This document shows positions 14,464 to 22,804 of a stretch of DNA of 64,000 nt, piece by piece. This DNA comes from Mycobacteroides immunogenum. GTDB taxonomy: Bacteria > Actinomycetota > Actinomycetes > Mycobacteriales > Mycobacteriaceae. Every line of letters begins with the position of its first letter. Within the stretch, counting starts at the first letter, position 1. The notes beneath the pieces were generated by a model that worked only from the letters and a program-made list of their open reading frames with translations, had not been told where the DNA came from and made no database searches. The stretch is from NCBI RefSeq assembly GCF_001605725.1, contig NZ_CP011530.1, forward strand, positions 1,612,001 to 1,676,000, read 5' to 3'. A program made the translations under genes and the position numbers.

Positions 14464-15168
14464 CTCCTTTAATACGGCTTCGAAGGCCACTCGATCCCCG
14501 CGATACAGGGAGCGCACACGCTCGATCGGGCGACCGTCGGTGTCGAGCGTGCGCCGGTGCAGTAGCAGCATCGGCATGGCGGTCGAGGTGTCCAACAGTG
14601 ATGCTTCGCGCGGTGAGGCCAGCACCGTTTCGATGCGCTCGACGGCGCTGCCGAACTCAACGCCCAGTGCGCGTATCGCCGCGTACAGCGAGGTGCCGGG
14701 ATCGAAGGTGTTGCGCAACGGGCCAAACCGGGATTTGGCCAGGTAGGTGCTCTCCAGTCCGAGCTTGGCGCCGTCGGCTAGCAGGACACGTTCCAGGTGG
14801 ATCACCGTCGATGCGGTCCGAATGCCCAGGTCGCGGCATAGGTCGGCGTCTCCGGTGACTTCTTCCCAGGTGACCAGCAGCCGCCCGGGGATTCGGCCCT
14901 GGCTTTGCGCGCCCTCGGTGTATGAGCGCAATGACAACGGCTGCACCAGTTTTGGTGAAGACACCACCGTCCCGCGCCCGCGCCGCTCGATACGGCCCTC
15001 TACCAGCAGCTCGTGCAGTGCCTGGCGGACGGTTTCTCGCGATACCCCAAAACGTTCGGCAAGGTCACGCTCGGGTGGAACCGGGTCGCCCTGGTGCAGC
15101 GTGGAGAGGATGCGGTCGAGCTCGGTACGGACCCGGTAGTGCTTGGGTAGTCGCACGTCAGTGGTCAT
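14461..15168 (-). CDS. phnF: GntR/HutC-family regulator, PhnF-like
   Basis: About 235 residues from the ATG at 15168. The start reads TTDVRLPKHYRVRTELDRIL, then the winged helix VPPERDLAERFGVSRETVRQ with RRGRGTVVSSPK. The C-terminal UTRA ligand domain includes GIRTASTVIHLERVLLADG and a closing SLYRGDRVAFEAVLKE. HutC-subfamily proteins bind TGGT(N4)ACCA-type operators, and two such sites lie in the divergent spacer at 15700-15763. The longer in-frame start at 15342 would overlap most of the HD gene and is unlikely. The 11-base overlap with the HD gene shows they are co-transcribed. Likely role: phosphonate- or phosphate-responsive repressor of the flanking catabolic genes. Confidence 0.82.
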   Translation of the reverse strand: MTTDVRLPKHYRVRTELDRILSTLHQGDPVPPERDLAERFGVSRETVRQALHELLVEGRIERRGRGTVVSSPKLVQPLSLRSYTEGAQSQGRIPGRLLVTWEEVTGDADLCRDLGIRTASTVIHLERVLLADGAKLGLESTYLAKSRFGPLRNTFDPGTSLYAAIRALGVEFGSAVERIETVLASPREASLLDTSTAMPMLLLHRRTLDTDGRPIERVRSLYRGDRVAFEAVLKE

Positions 15169-15682
15169 CTCGCGCCACCATCTTTCTGGCCAGTGTGAGG
15201 ACATCTGAAATCGAAAGTGTTTTGGCTCCAGGAACTTTCGCCCCATCATCGAATCGTCGTAGCCGCAGCGCGTCGGGCCACCACGCGTGGCCGTGCCATC
15301 GGCCGTCGACGCCTGCTCCGCCCTGGTGGGCGAGTGAATCAAGGGATGTGGCGGACAGATGGGCGGCGTAGTCGGAATCGGTCAGCGCCAGGTATCGCTT
15401 GGCTGCGACGTGCGAGCCGGCCAGCCAGCCGACGCGCTCCCCGAAGCGGGGTGTGAGCCATTGGCGTGCCACGGCATCGTGCCGGTGCTCGTCGGCGGGG
15501 CCCAGCAGTGGACTGTGTCCGATATCGTGCACGGCGCACGCGAGGATGAGTGCATCGTCTGCGTGATCGGCGCGGGCAAGGTATCCGGCCTGTAGTGCGT
15601 GGTCGAGTTCATCGACAGCTTCTTCGTCCCATATCCCGCGCAACGAGAGCAATACCGCTTCGAGTTCGTCGACGGCTGTCAT
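15158..15682 (-). CDS. HD-domain protein of phosphonate-degradation type (PhnZ-like)
   Basis: About 174 residues from the ATG at 15682. Metal-binding motifs are DHALQAGYLAR, CAVHDIGHSPLLG and GSHVAAKRYL, ending with LDSLAHQGG. This is the pattern of HD proteins found in phosphonate operons, related to PhnZ, a mixed-valent di-iron oxygenase that cleaves the C-P bond of 1-hydroxy-2-aminoethylphosphonate. No 2-oxoglutarate dioxygenase (PhnY) is nearby to make that substrate, so the true substrate is open. It is first in a minus-strand operon with gntR and shares its promoter region, with two operators, with the plus-strand catabolic genes. Confidence 0.78.
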   Translation of the reverse strand: MTAVDELEAVLLSLRGIWDEEAVDELDHALQAGYLARADHADDALILACAVHDIGHSPLLGPADEHRHDAVARQWLTPRFGERVGWLAGSHVAAKRYLALTDSDYAAHLSATSLDSLAHQGGAGVDGRWHGHAWWPDALRLRRFDDGAKVPGAKTLSISDVLTLARKMVARDDH

Positions 15683-15699
15683 GAAAAGAGCGTACGCCA

Positions 15700-15717
15700 A
15701 ATTGGTCTATACCAATT
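15700..15717. promoter_or_regulatory. PhnF-type operator 1
   Basis: Inverted repeat AATTGGT-CTAT-ACCAATT. Its core TGGTCTATACCA is the exact reverse complement of the site I recall for M. smegmatis PhnF (TGGTATAGACCA). It lies 17 bases upstream of the HD gene start. Confidence 0.75.
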
Positions 15718-15747
15718 GTTCATACGCTGTTTGTATCCGCGTTATTG

Positions 15748-15763
15748 ATTGGTCTAGACCAAT
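15748..15763. promoter_or_regulatory. PhnF-type operator 2
   Basis: ATTGGTCTAGACCAAT is a perfect 16-base palindrome. Its centre is 47 bases from that of operator 1, and it ends 16 bases before the FAD oxidase start. This placement suits repression of the plus-strand operon. Confidence 0.75.
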
Positions 15764-15779
15764 GCGCGACGCTGGTGAC

Positions 15780-16907
15780 ATGCGAGTGATTGTGGTTGGC
15801 GGCGGCATTCTGGGGACGGCACACGCGTGGGCCGCTATCGAGCGCGGGCACGACGTGGTTCAGCTGGAACGTGAAGCGGAAGCACGCGGTGCGACTGTGC
15901 GGAACTTCGGGTTGGTGTGGGTATCGGGGAGATCGGCCGCAGAGCTCGCGACAGCCCAACGCTCCCGGGATCTATGGCAAGGGATTGCGAAATCGGTGCC
16001 GGGCATCGGTTTTAGGGCATCAGGCTCACACACCTTGTTGCGAACCCATGAGGAGGTGGCGGTAGCGGAGGAGATGATGGCGCGTCCGGACGCCGGTGAG
16101 CGCGGATTCGCGTTGCTCGAACCCGACGCCGTCGCGCGGCATAATCCCGCGCTGCGCGGCAAGTTCCTTGCCGGGCTGCACTGTACGCGCGATGCCGCGG
16201 TCGAGTCGCGTTTGGCGCTGCCCGCCCTGCGGCTGCATATGAAGACGACAGGCCGCTATGTGTTCATGTCCGGGCGGGAAGCTCGTGCCATCGAGTCCAC
16301 CTCCGCGGGAGTGTCCGTCCGGGCCGACGACGGTGAGACCTATCGAGGGGACGCGGTGGTGCTGTGCGCTGGGGCTTCGCACGGAGGATTGACGCGAGAG
16401 CTTTTGGGAGACATTCCGGTTCGGCGGGTGCGGCTGCAGATGATGCAGACTGCGCCGCTAGGCGAGGAGCTGACCACCGCGATTGCCGACGGCGACAGTC
16501 TGCGCTACTACCCCGCATTCGCCGGCCCGGCGCTCGACGCGCTCAATGCCGCGCAACTGCAAGAACCCACGGCGGCTGAGCACAAGATGCAGCTGCTGTG
16601 CGTGCAACGACTGCACGGCGGACTCACGATCGGCGACACGCACGAGTACACCGAGCCATTCGCGTTCGACGTCCAGGAGGCGCCATACCGGCATCTGATC
16701 AACACCTCCGAGGAGCTGTTGGGCCGAAGACTTCCGCCGGTCGTGCGGCGCTGGGCGGGCGTCTACTCCCAGTGCCTCGATCCCAACCAGATCGTCTTCC
16801 GGCGCCAAGCCGTCCCGGGAGTCTGGGTGGTGACGGGACCCGGTGGGCGCGGCATGACCCTCGGGCCCGCTGTCGGTGCGGATACCGCCGACCTGATGAA
16901 CCTCTAG
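15780..16907 (+). CDS. FAD-dependent (amino)phosphonate oxidoreductase, TIGR03364-type
   Basis: A 375-residue DAO-fold flavoprotein from ATG 15780. The N terminus carries RVIVVGGGILGTAHAWAA (Rossmann FAD site) followed by GATVRNFGLVWVSGR. The C terminus has WVVTGPGGRGMTLGPAVG, the second FAD-contact segment. Members of this group recur in phosphonate operons and have been reported to oxidise 2-aminoethylphosphonate or its N-methyl form to phosphonoacetaldehyde. The gene is first in a plus-strand operon with a phosphonatase-like hydrolase and an importer, which fits that step. No PLP transaminase (PhnW) is present, so this enzyme probably replaces it. Precise substrate is inference. Confidence 0.8.
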   Translation: MRVIVVGGGILGTAHAWAAIERGHDVVQLEREAEARGATVRNFGLVWVSGRSAAELATAQRSRDLWQGIAKSVPGIGFRASGSHTLLRTHEEVAVAEEMMARPDAGERGFALLEPDAVARHNPALRGKFLAGLHCTRDAAVESRLALPALRLHMKTTGRYVFMSGREARAIESTSAGVSVRADDGETYRGDAVVLCAGASHGGLTRELLGDIPVRRVRLQMMQTAPLGEELTTAIADGDSLRYYPAFAGPALDALNAAQLQEPTAAEHKMQLLCVQRLHGGLTIGDTHEYTEPFAFDVQEAPYRHLINTSEELLGRRLPPVVRRWAGVYSQCLDPNQIVFRRQAVPGVWVVTGPGGRGMTLGPAVGADTADLMNL

Positions 16908-16935
16908 CACCGGCGACTACACGGAAGGAAATCTC

Positions 16936-17622
16936 ATGTCCGATATCCCTATTCGACTGGCTGTGCTCGATATGGCAGGAACCACGGTGGCCGATGGCGG
17001 ATTGGTGTTGCGGGCCTTCGAAACCGCGGCAACCGCCGGCGGTATCGAGGAGTCCGGGCCCGAACGGGATCGCGCCCGTCAGTACGTCATCGACACCATG
17101 GGGCAATCCAAGATCGTGGTGTTCCGGCACCTGCTGGGCGACGAGGACAGGGCTCAGTACGCTAACCGGGCCTTCGAGGACGCATACGATGCGCTGATCG
17201 CCGACGGCCATGCCAAGCCGATCGAAGGTGCCCAGGAGGCCATTGCGAAGCTGCGGGCAGCGGGAGTCAAGGTTGCGCTGACGACCGGTTTCAGCGCCTC
17301 TACCAAAGAAAAGCTGCTGGCGGCGCTCGGTTGGACCGATATCGCCGACCTGACGCTTGCACCCTCGGAAGCTGGGCGCGGCAGGCCATTTCCGGATCTG
17401 GTGCTGGCATCGGTGCTTCGCCTGCGCGTCGATGATGTTCGTGAGGTGGCGGTGCTGGGCGATACTGCCAGCGATGTACTGGCCGGACATCGCGCGGGCG
17501 CGCAGATTGTGGCAGGCACGCTCACCGGTGCTCATGACGCGGCGCAGCTCGGCGCCGCGCAGCCTACCCACATTGTGCATTCGGTGGGGGAGTTCGCCGA
17601 CCTCGTCTTGCCTCGAGTCTGA
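16936..17622 (+). CDS. Phosphonatase-like HAD hydrolase (PhnX-like)
   Basis: A 228-residue HAD enzyme. Motif I is LDMAGTTV: nucleophile Asp12, with Ala14 in the place typical of phosphonatases. A cap segment TMGQSKIVVF contains Lys59, aligned by eye with the Schiff-base lysine of PhnX (MGxxK). Motif II is ALTTGF and motif IV is VAVLGDTASDVLAGHRAG. The expected reaction is phosphonoacetaldehyde to acetaldehyde plus phosphate, directly after the upstream oxidase. A ribosome binding site (AAGGAA) precedes the ATG, and a 28-base gap separates it from the oxidase. Its being slightly shorter than classical PhnX makes 'phosphonatase-like' the safe label. Confidence 0.8.
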   Translation: MSDIPIRLAVLDMAGTTVADGGLVLRAFETAATAGGIEESGPERDRARQYVIDTMGQSKIVVFRHLLGDEDRAQYANRAFEDAYDALIADGHAKPIEGAQEAIAKLRAAGVKVALTTGFSASTKEKLLAALGWTDIADLTLAPSEAGRGRPFPDLVLASVLRLRVDDVREVAVLGDTASDVLAGHRAGAQIVAGTLTGAHDAAQLGAAQPTHIVHSVGEFADLVLPRV

Positions 17623-17633
17623 AAGATCCAGGG

Positions 17634-18674
17634 ATGAAATCTCTCTGGTGGATGCGGATGTCGATATGGGTTCTGCTTGCGCTGGCTGACGTCTCGACGG
17701 TGAGTGCGTGCGGCGGCACCGGAGGTGGCAACGGACCAGATTCCGTCACCGTCTACAGTGCCGATGGGCTGGGACAGTGGTACCGGGCCCGCTTCGCGGA
17801 GTTCACTCAAAAGACCGGAATTTCAGTGAATCTCGTGGAGGCGGGTTCTGCCGAGGTGGTGTCCCGGGTGGCCAAGGAGAAGGCCAATCCGCAGGCTGAT
17901 CTATTGGTCACCTTGCCGCCTTTCATCCAAAAGGCAGCGGACAGTGGACTGCTCGCTGATGCCGGTGTCGACTTCTCCGTGGTTGTCGAGAACAATCGGG
18001 ACAAGGACGGCCGATATGTTGCCATCGTCGACAACTACCTGACATTCATCGCCCACCCCCTAGCGGCCCTGAAGGACGCACGGTGGGACGACTTCCTTGA
18101 CCCCCGGCTCAAGGGCAAGGTGCAGTATTCGACGCCGGGGCAGGCTGGCGACGGGACCGCGATGCTGGTTCTGCTTCAACACCTCATGGGCGACCAGGGC
18201 GCTCTTGACTATCTAGGCAAGCTGCAGCACAACAACGTCGGGCCTTCCAGCTCTACCGGCAAGCTGCAGCCGAAGGTCAGCAATGCCGAGCTATGGGTGG
18301 CCAATGGGGACGTCCAGATGAACCTGGCTTCGATCCGCGACGACCATTCCAACTTCTCGGTGTTCATTCCCGCGACCGGAGACGGCAAGCGGGCCACGAT
18401 CTCGCTTCCGTACGCCGCCGGAATCACCGACGGAGCGCCGCATGTGGGGAACGCGAGGAATCTGCTCGGGTACCTGCTGTCGGTGCCCGTGCAGCAGACG
18501 GTTTCGCGGGACGCGCTGGGTATGCCGGTGCGCGCCGATGTGAAACCCGAATCGGGACCCGGCACCCCGGCGAAAGTCCTTGAGGGGGTCGATATCTGGC
18601 ACCCGGACTGGGATCGGGTTGTCGCCACCCTCGATGCCTCATTGAGTGCCTATCAGAATGCGACGGGGAGCTGA
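17634..18674 (+). CDS. phnS: ABC transporter substrate-binding lipoprotein, phosphonate-type (PhnS-like)
   Basis: A 346-residue extracellular solute-binding protein. The signal peptide ends in a lipobox-like VSAC with Cys26 as the probable lipidated residue. The mature part opens with VTVYSADGLGQWYRARFAEF, the iron/2-aminoethylphosphonate type of family 1 binding protein. Neighbouring genes encode an ATPase and two distinct permeases, the PhnSTUV layout for 2-aminoethylphosphonate import. The gene starts 11 bases after the hydrolase stop and ends 1 base before the ATPase start, so it belongs to the phosphonate operon. Ligand identity is inferred from context; iron or thiamine-type ligands are less likely alternatives. 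Confidence 0.8.
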   Translation: MKSLWWMRMSIWVLLALADVSTVSACGGTGGGNGPDSVTVYSADGLGQWYRARFAEFTQKTGISVNLVEAGSAEVVSRVAKEKANPQADLLVTLPPFIQKAADSGLLADAGVDFSVVVENNRDKDGRYVAIVDNYLTFIAHPLAALKDARWDDFLDPRLKGKVQYSTPGQAGDGTAMLVLLQHLMGDQGALDYLGKLQHNNVGPSSSTGKLQPKVSNAELWVANGDVQMNLASIRDDHSNFSVFIPATGDGKRATISLPYAAGITDGAPHVGNARNLLGYLLSVPVQQTVSRDALGMPVRADVKPESGPGTPAKVLEGVDIWHPDWDRVVATLDASLSAYQNATGS

Positions 18675-18675
18675 C

Positions 18676-19887
18676 ATGGATAACAGTGCCGAATTCTCCT
18701 CGCGTAAGGAGCTCGTCGGCGAGGCTGTCGTGGATACGAATGCCGGCGCCGTGCCGTCGGTACCTGCGCGGGCTCAGACACCGGCCATCATCTTCGACCA
18801 CGTGACCGTCGCCTATGGGCGTGGCCGGAAGAGGTCGGAAGCGTTGCGAAACTTCACGCTACGCATCGCCCGCGGCGAGACGGTGGCGCTACTGGGCCCC
18901 AGCGGATCGGGGAAGTCCACCGCACTGAAGGCACTCGCCGGATTTGTGCGGCCGGTTTTCGGCACCGTCCGATTGGACGGCGAGGATGTCACCGATCTGC
19001 CGCCCGCGAAGCGCGGAATCGGCGTGGTGGTGCAGTCCTACGCGCTGTTTCCCCATATGCGGGTGCGCGACAATGTTGCCTTTGGGCTGCGGGCGCGGCG
19101 AACCTCATCCGATCGGGTCACGGCGCGCGTGGATGAGGCGCTGGCGATGGTGAGCATGTCCGCCTACGCCGACCGCTACCCACGTGAGTTATCGGGTGGC
19201 CAGCAGCAACGTGTTGCCATCGCGCGCGCCCTAGCCATCCGGCCCCGGGTGCTACTTCTGGACGAACCGCTCGCCGCGTTGGACGCTCAACTGCGCCAGT
19301 CAATGATCGCCGAGCTGCAGCAGCTACGCGAGACCCTGTCGGACACCGCCATGCTCTACGTCACCCACGATCAGAGTGAGGCGCTGGCGCTGGCGGACCG
19401 GATCGCTGTCATGCGTAACGCCGAACTTGTCGATATCGGCACCGCGCAAGATCTCTGGACGCGGCCGCCCACCGACTTCACCGCGAACTTCCTCGGTGGC
19501 GCCAACCTGATCCCGTGCACGGTTGGCCGGGTATCGGGTGAGTCTGCCCTGGTCTCGGTGGGGGACAAGATGTTCAGTGCCATCGCGCCGAAGCCCGGCA
19601 TTGGCCGGGACCCTTGGGCGCCCGGCGCGAATGCTCTGATCTGTGTGCGCCCACACGCGCTGTCGGTGGTGGCGGCAACGGAGCCTGGTGCGCTACGGGC
19701 GCGGGTGGCCACGCAGATGTGGCGAGGCGCGTCGACCAGGCTGGCCCTCGCGATCGCTGGATTCCCCGACCAGTTGATCGAGGCGGATGTGCCCGGGCAC
19801 GGTGACTACCTGTCAAATTCTATTGTGGGCGTGAAATTTCCGGAGCCGGCCGGTGTGCTCGTCACGACGCCCGGGGACGTGCGATGA
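18676..19887 (+). CDS. phnT: ABC transporter ATP-binding protein, phosphonate-type (PhnT-like)
   Basis: About 403 residues from ATG 18676, 1 base after the binding-protein stop; this start is preferred over an upstream in-frame GTG at 18646. Motifs: Walker A LLGPSGSGKSTALKAL, Q-loop VVVQSYALFPHMRVRDNVAF, signature ELSGGQQQRVAIARAL, Walker B VLLLDEPLAALD and switch His in MLYVTHDQSEAL. A C-terminal TOBE-type regulatory region follows (VRPHALSVVAATEPG). It powers the importer made with the two following permeases. It overlaps the next gene by 4 bases (ATGA). Confidence 0.85.
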   Translation: MDNSAEFSSRKELVGEAVVDTNAGAVPSVPARAQTPAIIFDHVTVAYGRGRKRSEALRNFTLRIARGETVALLGPSGSGKSTALKALAGFVRPVFGTVRLDGEDVTDLPPAKRGIGVVVQSYALFPHMRVRDNVAFGLRARRTSSDRVTARVDEALAMVSMSAYADRYPRELSGGQQQRVAIARALAIRPRVLLLDEPLAALDAQLRQSMIAELQQLRETLSDTAMLYVTHDQSEALALADRIAVMRNAELVDIGTAQDLWTRPPTDFTANFLGGANLIPCTVGRVSGESALVSVGDKMFSAIAPKPGIGRDPWAPGANALICVRPHALSVVAATEPGALRARVATQMWRGASTRLALAIAGFPDQLIEADVPGHGDYLSNSIVGVKFPEPAGVLVTTPGDVR

Positions 19888-20777
19888 CCGCGGTTCTGGA
19901 GTGTGCGGAGCCGGCCAGCGCACCAGTGCGCCGGGATCCGCGGCGAACCGCATCCGTTCTATGGGCCCTGCCGCCGCTGCTGGCGGTGCTCGTCATCGTC
20001 GGTTACCCGTTGCTGCGCGTGCTATCGAATTCTACTGAAGGAGAAGGGAAAAGCAGCTGGCCGGCGGTACTGGTCTCGGCCGCGTTCCAGCGAGCCCTGG
20101 TGACGACCGCCCACATTGCCGTGCTCACCACGGCCGGCTGTCTGTTGTTGGGCACATTCATCGCCGTCGTGTTGTCGTTCGTACCATTCCCGGGCTCGGA
20201 ATTGGTGGGCCGCCTCATCGACACGGTGCTCGCGCTTCCTTCCTTCCTGATCACCCTCGCGTTCACCTTCCTGTACGGCACCGCCGGTGCGGTCAACGCG
20301 GTCATCGCGGCCATCTCGGGCGGCTCGCGGCCATTGGGCTTTCTTTCCAGTCCGACGGGTGTCATCTTGGCCGAGATCACCTTCTTCACGCCGTTTGTGG
20401 TGCGGCCCTTGCTCGCCGCGTTCGCGACAGTCTCGCGTGAGCAACTCGACGTCGCGGCCAGTCTCGGTGCGTCGCCATGGCGGGTGTTGGGAAAGGTGGT
20501 GATGCCGGAGGCCTGGCCGGCGTTGATGGCGGGCGGCAGCCTGGTATTGCTCCTGGCGCTGAACGAGTTCGGGATTGTGTTGTTCACCGGCGCCAAGGAA
20601 GTCGTCACCCTGCCCGTACTGATCTATACCCGGGGGATAGTCACCTTTGATCTGCCCGGCGCCGCCGTCATCGCGTCTGTTCAGGTGGTGCTGTCGCTGG
20701 CGCTCTACGGTTTGTATCGGATCATCTTCTCGCGCATGGTGTCCGGGCGATCACCTGCCCGCCAGAAGGGAGTCTGA
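19884..20777 (+). CDS. phnU: ABC transporter permease 1, phosphonate-type (PhnU-like)
   Basis: A 297-residue inner-membrane permease with about six transmembrane helices. The EAA loop that contacts the ATPase reads EQLDVAASLGASPWRVLGKVVMPEAWPALMAG with the conserved Gly, broken here into its parts: LDVAASLGAS then VVMPEAWPALM. The start ATG overlaps the ATPase stop by 4 bases and the stop is 1 base before permease 2, so the proteins are probably made in coupled amounts. It resembles 2-aminoethylphosphonate permease subunits. The assignment to U rather than V follows gene order only. Confidence 0.8.
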   Translation: MTAVLECAEPASAPVRRDPRRTASVLWALPPLLAVLVIVGYPLLRVLSNSTEGEGKSSWPAVLVSAAFQRALVTTAHIAVLTTAGCLLLGTFIAVVLSFVPFPGSELVGRLIDTVLALPSFLITLAFTFLYGTAGAVNAVIAAISGGSRPLGFLSSPTGVILAEITFFTPFVVRPLLAAFATVSREQLDVAASLGASPWRVLGKVVMPEAWPALMAGGSLVLLLALNEFGIVLFTGAKEVVTLPVLIYTRGIVTFDLPGAAVIASVQVVLSLALYGLYRIIFSRMVSGRSPARQKGV

Positions 20778-20778
20778 G

Positions 20779-21576
20779 ATGTTGTTGTGGAACCGGCGCA
20801 GCAGGATCTTCCTGTGGACGATCTTCGCACTAGCTGTCACCACGGTCTTCGTGGCGCCGATTGCCACGGTGGCGCTGGCCGGGTTCGCCGGACGATGGAC
20901 CGGTCCATTGCCCTCAGAGCTCGGCCTTGGACGGTTCGAAAAGGCTTTGAGCGGAGATGATCTCGCGAGTTTGACAGTCAGCCTGCAGACCGCGCTCGTC
21001 TCCAGCGGTATCGCGCTGATGCTCGGTACGTGGGCCGCGCTGAGTGTGCGCGAGGTGCCCTCGTGGTTCCGTCGGATCATTGACGCGGTCTTTCACCTGC
21101 CGATAGCGATCCCGTCGGTGGCCATCGGCCTGGGTCTGTTGACCGCCTTCAACGAACGCCCCTTCCTGCTCGGCGGAACGAAATGGATAGTGATCGTCGC
21201 GCACACCGCGCTGGTTCTGGCCTTCGCGTTCAGCGCGGTGTCCGCGGCGCTGGAGCGTCTCGATCCGGCCTACCGGCAGGTGGCCGAGTCGTTGGGGGCT
21301 GGATCAGCGCGAGTACTGCGAACGGTGACCTTGCCACTGCTGACGCCGGCGCTAGGGGCGGCGGCGGGGCTGGCGATCGCGCTGTCGATGGGTGAACTCG
21401 GTGCCACGGTGATGGTGTACCCGGCCACCTGGCGCACTCTGCCGGTCACCATCTTCGGCCTGTCGGACCGAGGTCAGGTGTTCTCCGCCGCGGCATCGAC
21501 AACGTTACTGCTGCTGGTGACACTGCTTGCGCTGCTGCTGGTCGGTAAGTTGCGGGGCAAGGCGGCTCTTCGGTAG
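20779..21576 (+). CDS. phnV: ABC transporter permease 2, phosphonate-type (PhnV-like)
   Basis: About 265 residues from ATG 20779, 1 base after the permease 1 stop; a longer in-frame start inside permease 1 is rejected. It has about six membrane helices. The EAA loop is RQVAESLGAGSARVLRTVTL followed by PLLTPALGAAAG. The helix pattern and the ending resemble PhnV/PotC-type permeases. It is the last gene of the phosphonate operon; the next gene begins 33 bases later and encodes an unrelated transporter, possibly read through because no terminator-like hairpin is evident. Confidence 0.8.
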   Translation: MLLWNRRSRIFLWTIFALAVTTVFVAPIATVALAGFAGRWTGPLPSELGLGRFEKALSGDDLASLTVSLQTALVSSGIALMLGTWAALSVREVPSWFRRIIDAVFHLPIAIPSVAIGLGLLTAFNERPFLLGGTKWIVIVAHTALVLAFAFSAVSAALERLDPAYRQVAESLGAGSARVLRTVTLPLLTPALGAAAGLAIALSMGELGATVMVYPATWRTLPVTIFGLSDRGQVFSAAASTTLLLLVTLLALLLVGKLRGKAALR

Positions 21577-21609
21577 CCAGAACCCGCCCCAACCGCGACC
21601 GTCACTCCT

Positions 21610-22803
21610 ATGATGTCGCTGTTCACCTCGGAAGACGGGTACGCATTGGCTGATACCGGCGCCGGCCACCATCGTTGGGTGGCACAACCTCACAGCGAGG
21701 ACGAAGGTCCCATCGCGGAGGCGGAACGCCGTGCGGCACAAATACGTTCGGACGAGCATCCGCTGGGCCGCCGCGGCACCACCTGGAACCGTCACGCGCC
21801 GTTCTATGTGGGGTTGACGGCATCGGTGGGTGTGGCCGTCACCTACGGTGCGGTCCAGTTGCTCGGTGCCATGTCGTCTGTGTTGACCCTCATCGGACTG
21901 GCGATGTTTCTTGCGTTGGGACTCGAACCCGCGGTGTCCTGGCTGGTCATCCACAAATTCCCGCGCTGGGCGGCGGTGCTGACGGTGGTGCTGATCGCCT
22001 TCGGGGTGCTGGCGGCCTTTCTGGCCGCCGCGATTCCGCCGCTTGTTGAGCAGGGAACGCAACTGGTTCAGCAGGCCCCGCATTACCTGCAGTCGGCACA
22101 AGACCATTCGTCGCTCGTCGGGCGAATCAACGAGCGGTTCGGAGTGCAGCAGCGCGTCGGTGACTTTGTGAACAAGGAGGGGCAGACCGCGTTCTCCGAC
22201 CTGCTACGCGCCGGAACAGCAGTCTTTGGAGCCATCACCGATGTCGGCATCGTCGTGGTGCTGACCATCTACTTCCTCATTGATATGCCCCGCATCCGGG
22301 CAGCGGTGTATCGCCTAGTGCCGCATTCACGTAGACCACGCGCGGTACTCATCGGCGACGAGGTGTTCGCGAAGGTGGGAGCCTACGTCGGCGGCAATCT
22401 GACCACCTCGATCATCGCCGGTTTGGCCACCTTCATCTGGTGTGTCGCGTTCGACGTGCCCTATGCGGTGCTGCTCGGGGTGTTCGTGGCGATATTCGAC
22501 CTGATTCCCTACGGATCGACGATTGCGGGCGTCGTCGTCGCCGCAGTGGCGCTGACGGTCTCGGTACCGATAGCCGTCGCGACCCTGGCGTTCTATGCCT
22601 GTTTCCGCTGGTTCGAGGATTACGTGCTGACCCCCAAAGTGATTGGGCGCGTGGTCAAGGTGCCCGCGGGCGTCACCGTGGTGGCCGTGCTGATCGGCGG
22701 GGCACTGCTGGGCATCGTCGGTGTGCTGGTGGCGATCCCGGTCGCGGCGGCGATCCAGGTACTCGCGCAGGAGTTACTGTTTCCGGCACTCGATGAGGCG
22801 TGA
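21610..22803 (+). CDS. AI-2E (PerM) family membrane transporter
   Basis: A 397-residue protein. A hydrophilic N-terminal region of about 60 residues is followed by about eight membrane helices. Family landmarks are the N-terminal pair (VLTLIGLAMFLALGLEPAV), a periplasmic/amphipathic stretch (VQQAPHYLQSAQDHSSL) and the C-terminal blocks PYAVLLGVFVAIFDLIPYGS and VLTPKVIGRVVKVP. Members export autoinducers or small molecules, or exchange Na+/H+; the substrate here is unknown. It lies 33 bases after the phosphonate permease and may belong to the same transcript. ATG at 21610 or 21613 is equally possible. Confidence 0.85.
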   Translation: MMSLFTSEDGYALADTGAGHHRWVAQPHSEDEGPIAEAERRAAQIRSDEHPLGRRGTTWNRHAPFYVGLTASVGVAVTYGAVQLLGAMSSVLTLIGLAMFLALGLEPAVSWLVIHKFPRWAAVLTVVLIAFGVLAAFLAAAIPPLVEQGTQLVQQAPHYLQSAQDHSSLVGRINERFGVQQRVGDFVNKEGQTAFSDLLRAGTAVFGAITDVGIVVVLTIYFLIDMPRIRAAVYRLVPHSRRPRAVLIGDEVFAKVGAYVGGNLTTSIIAGLATFIWCVAFDVPYAVLLGVFVAIFDLIPYGSTIAGVVVAAVALTVSVPIAVATLAFYACFRWFEDYVLTPKVIGRVVKVPAGVTVVAVLIGGALLGIVGVLVAIPVAAAIQVLAQELLFPALDEA

Positions 22804-22804
22804 C

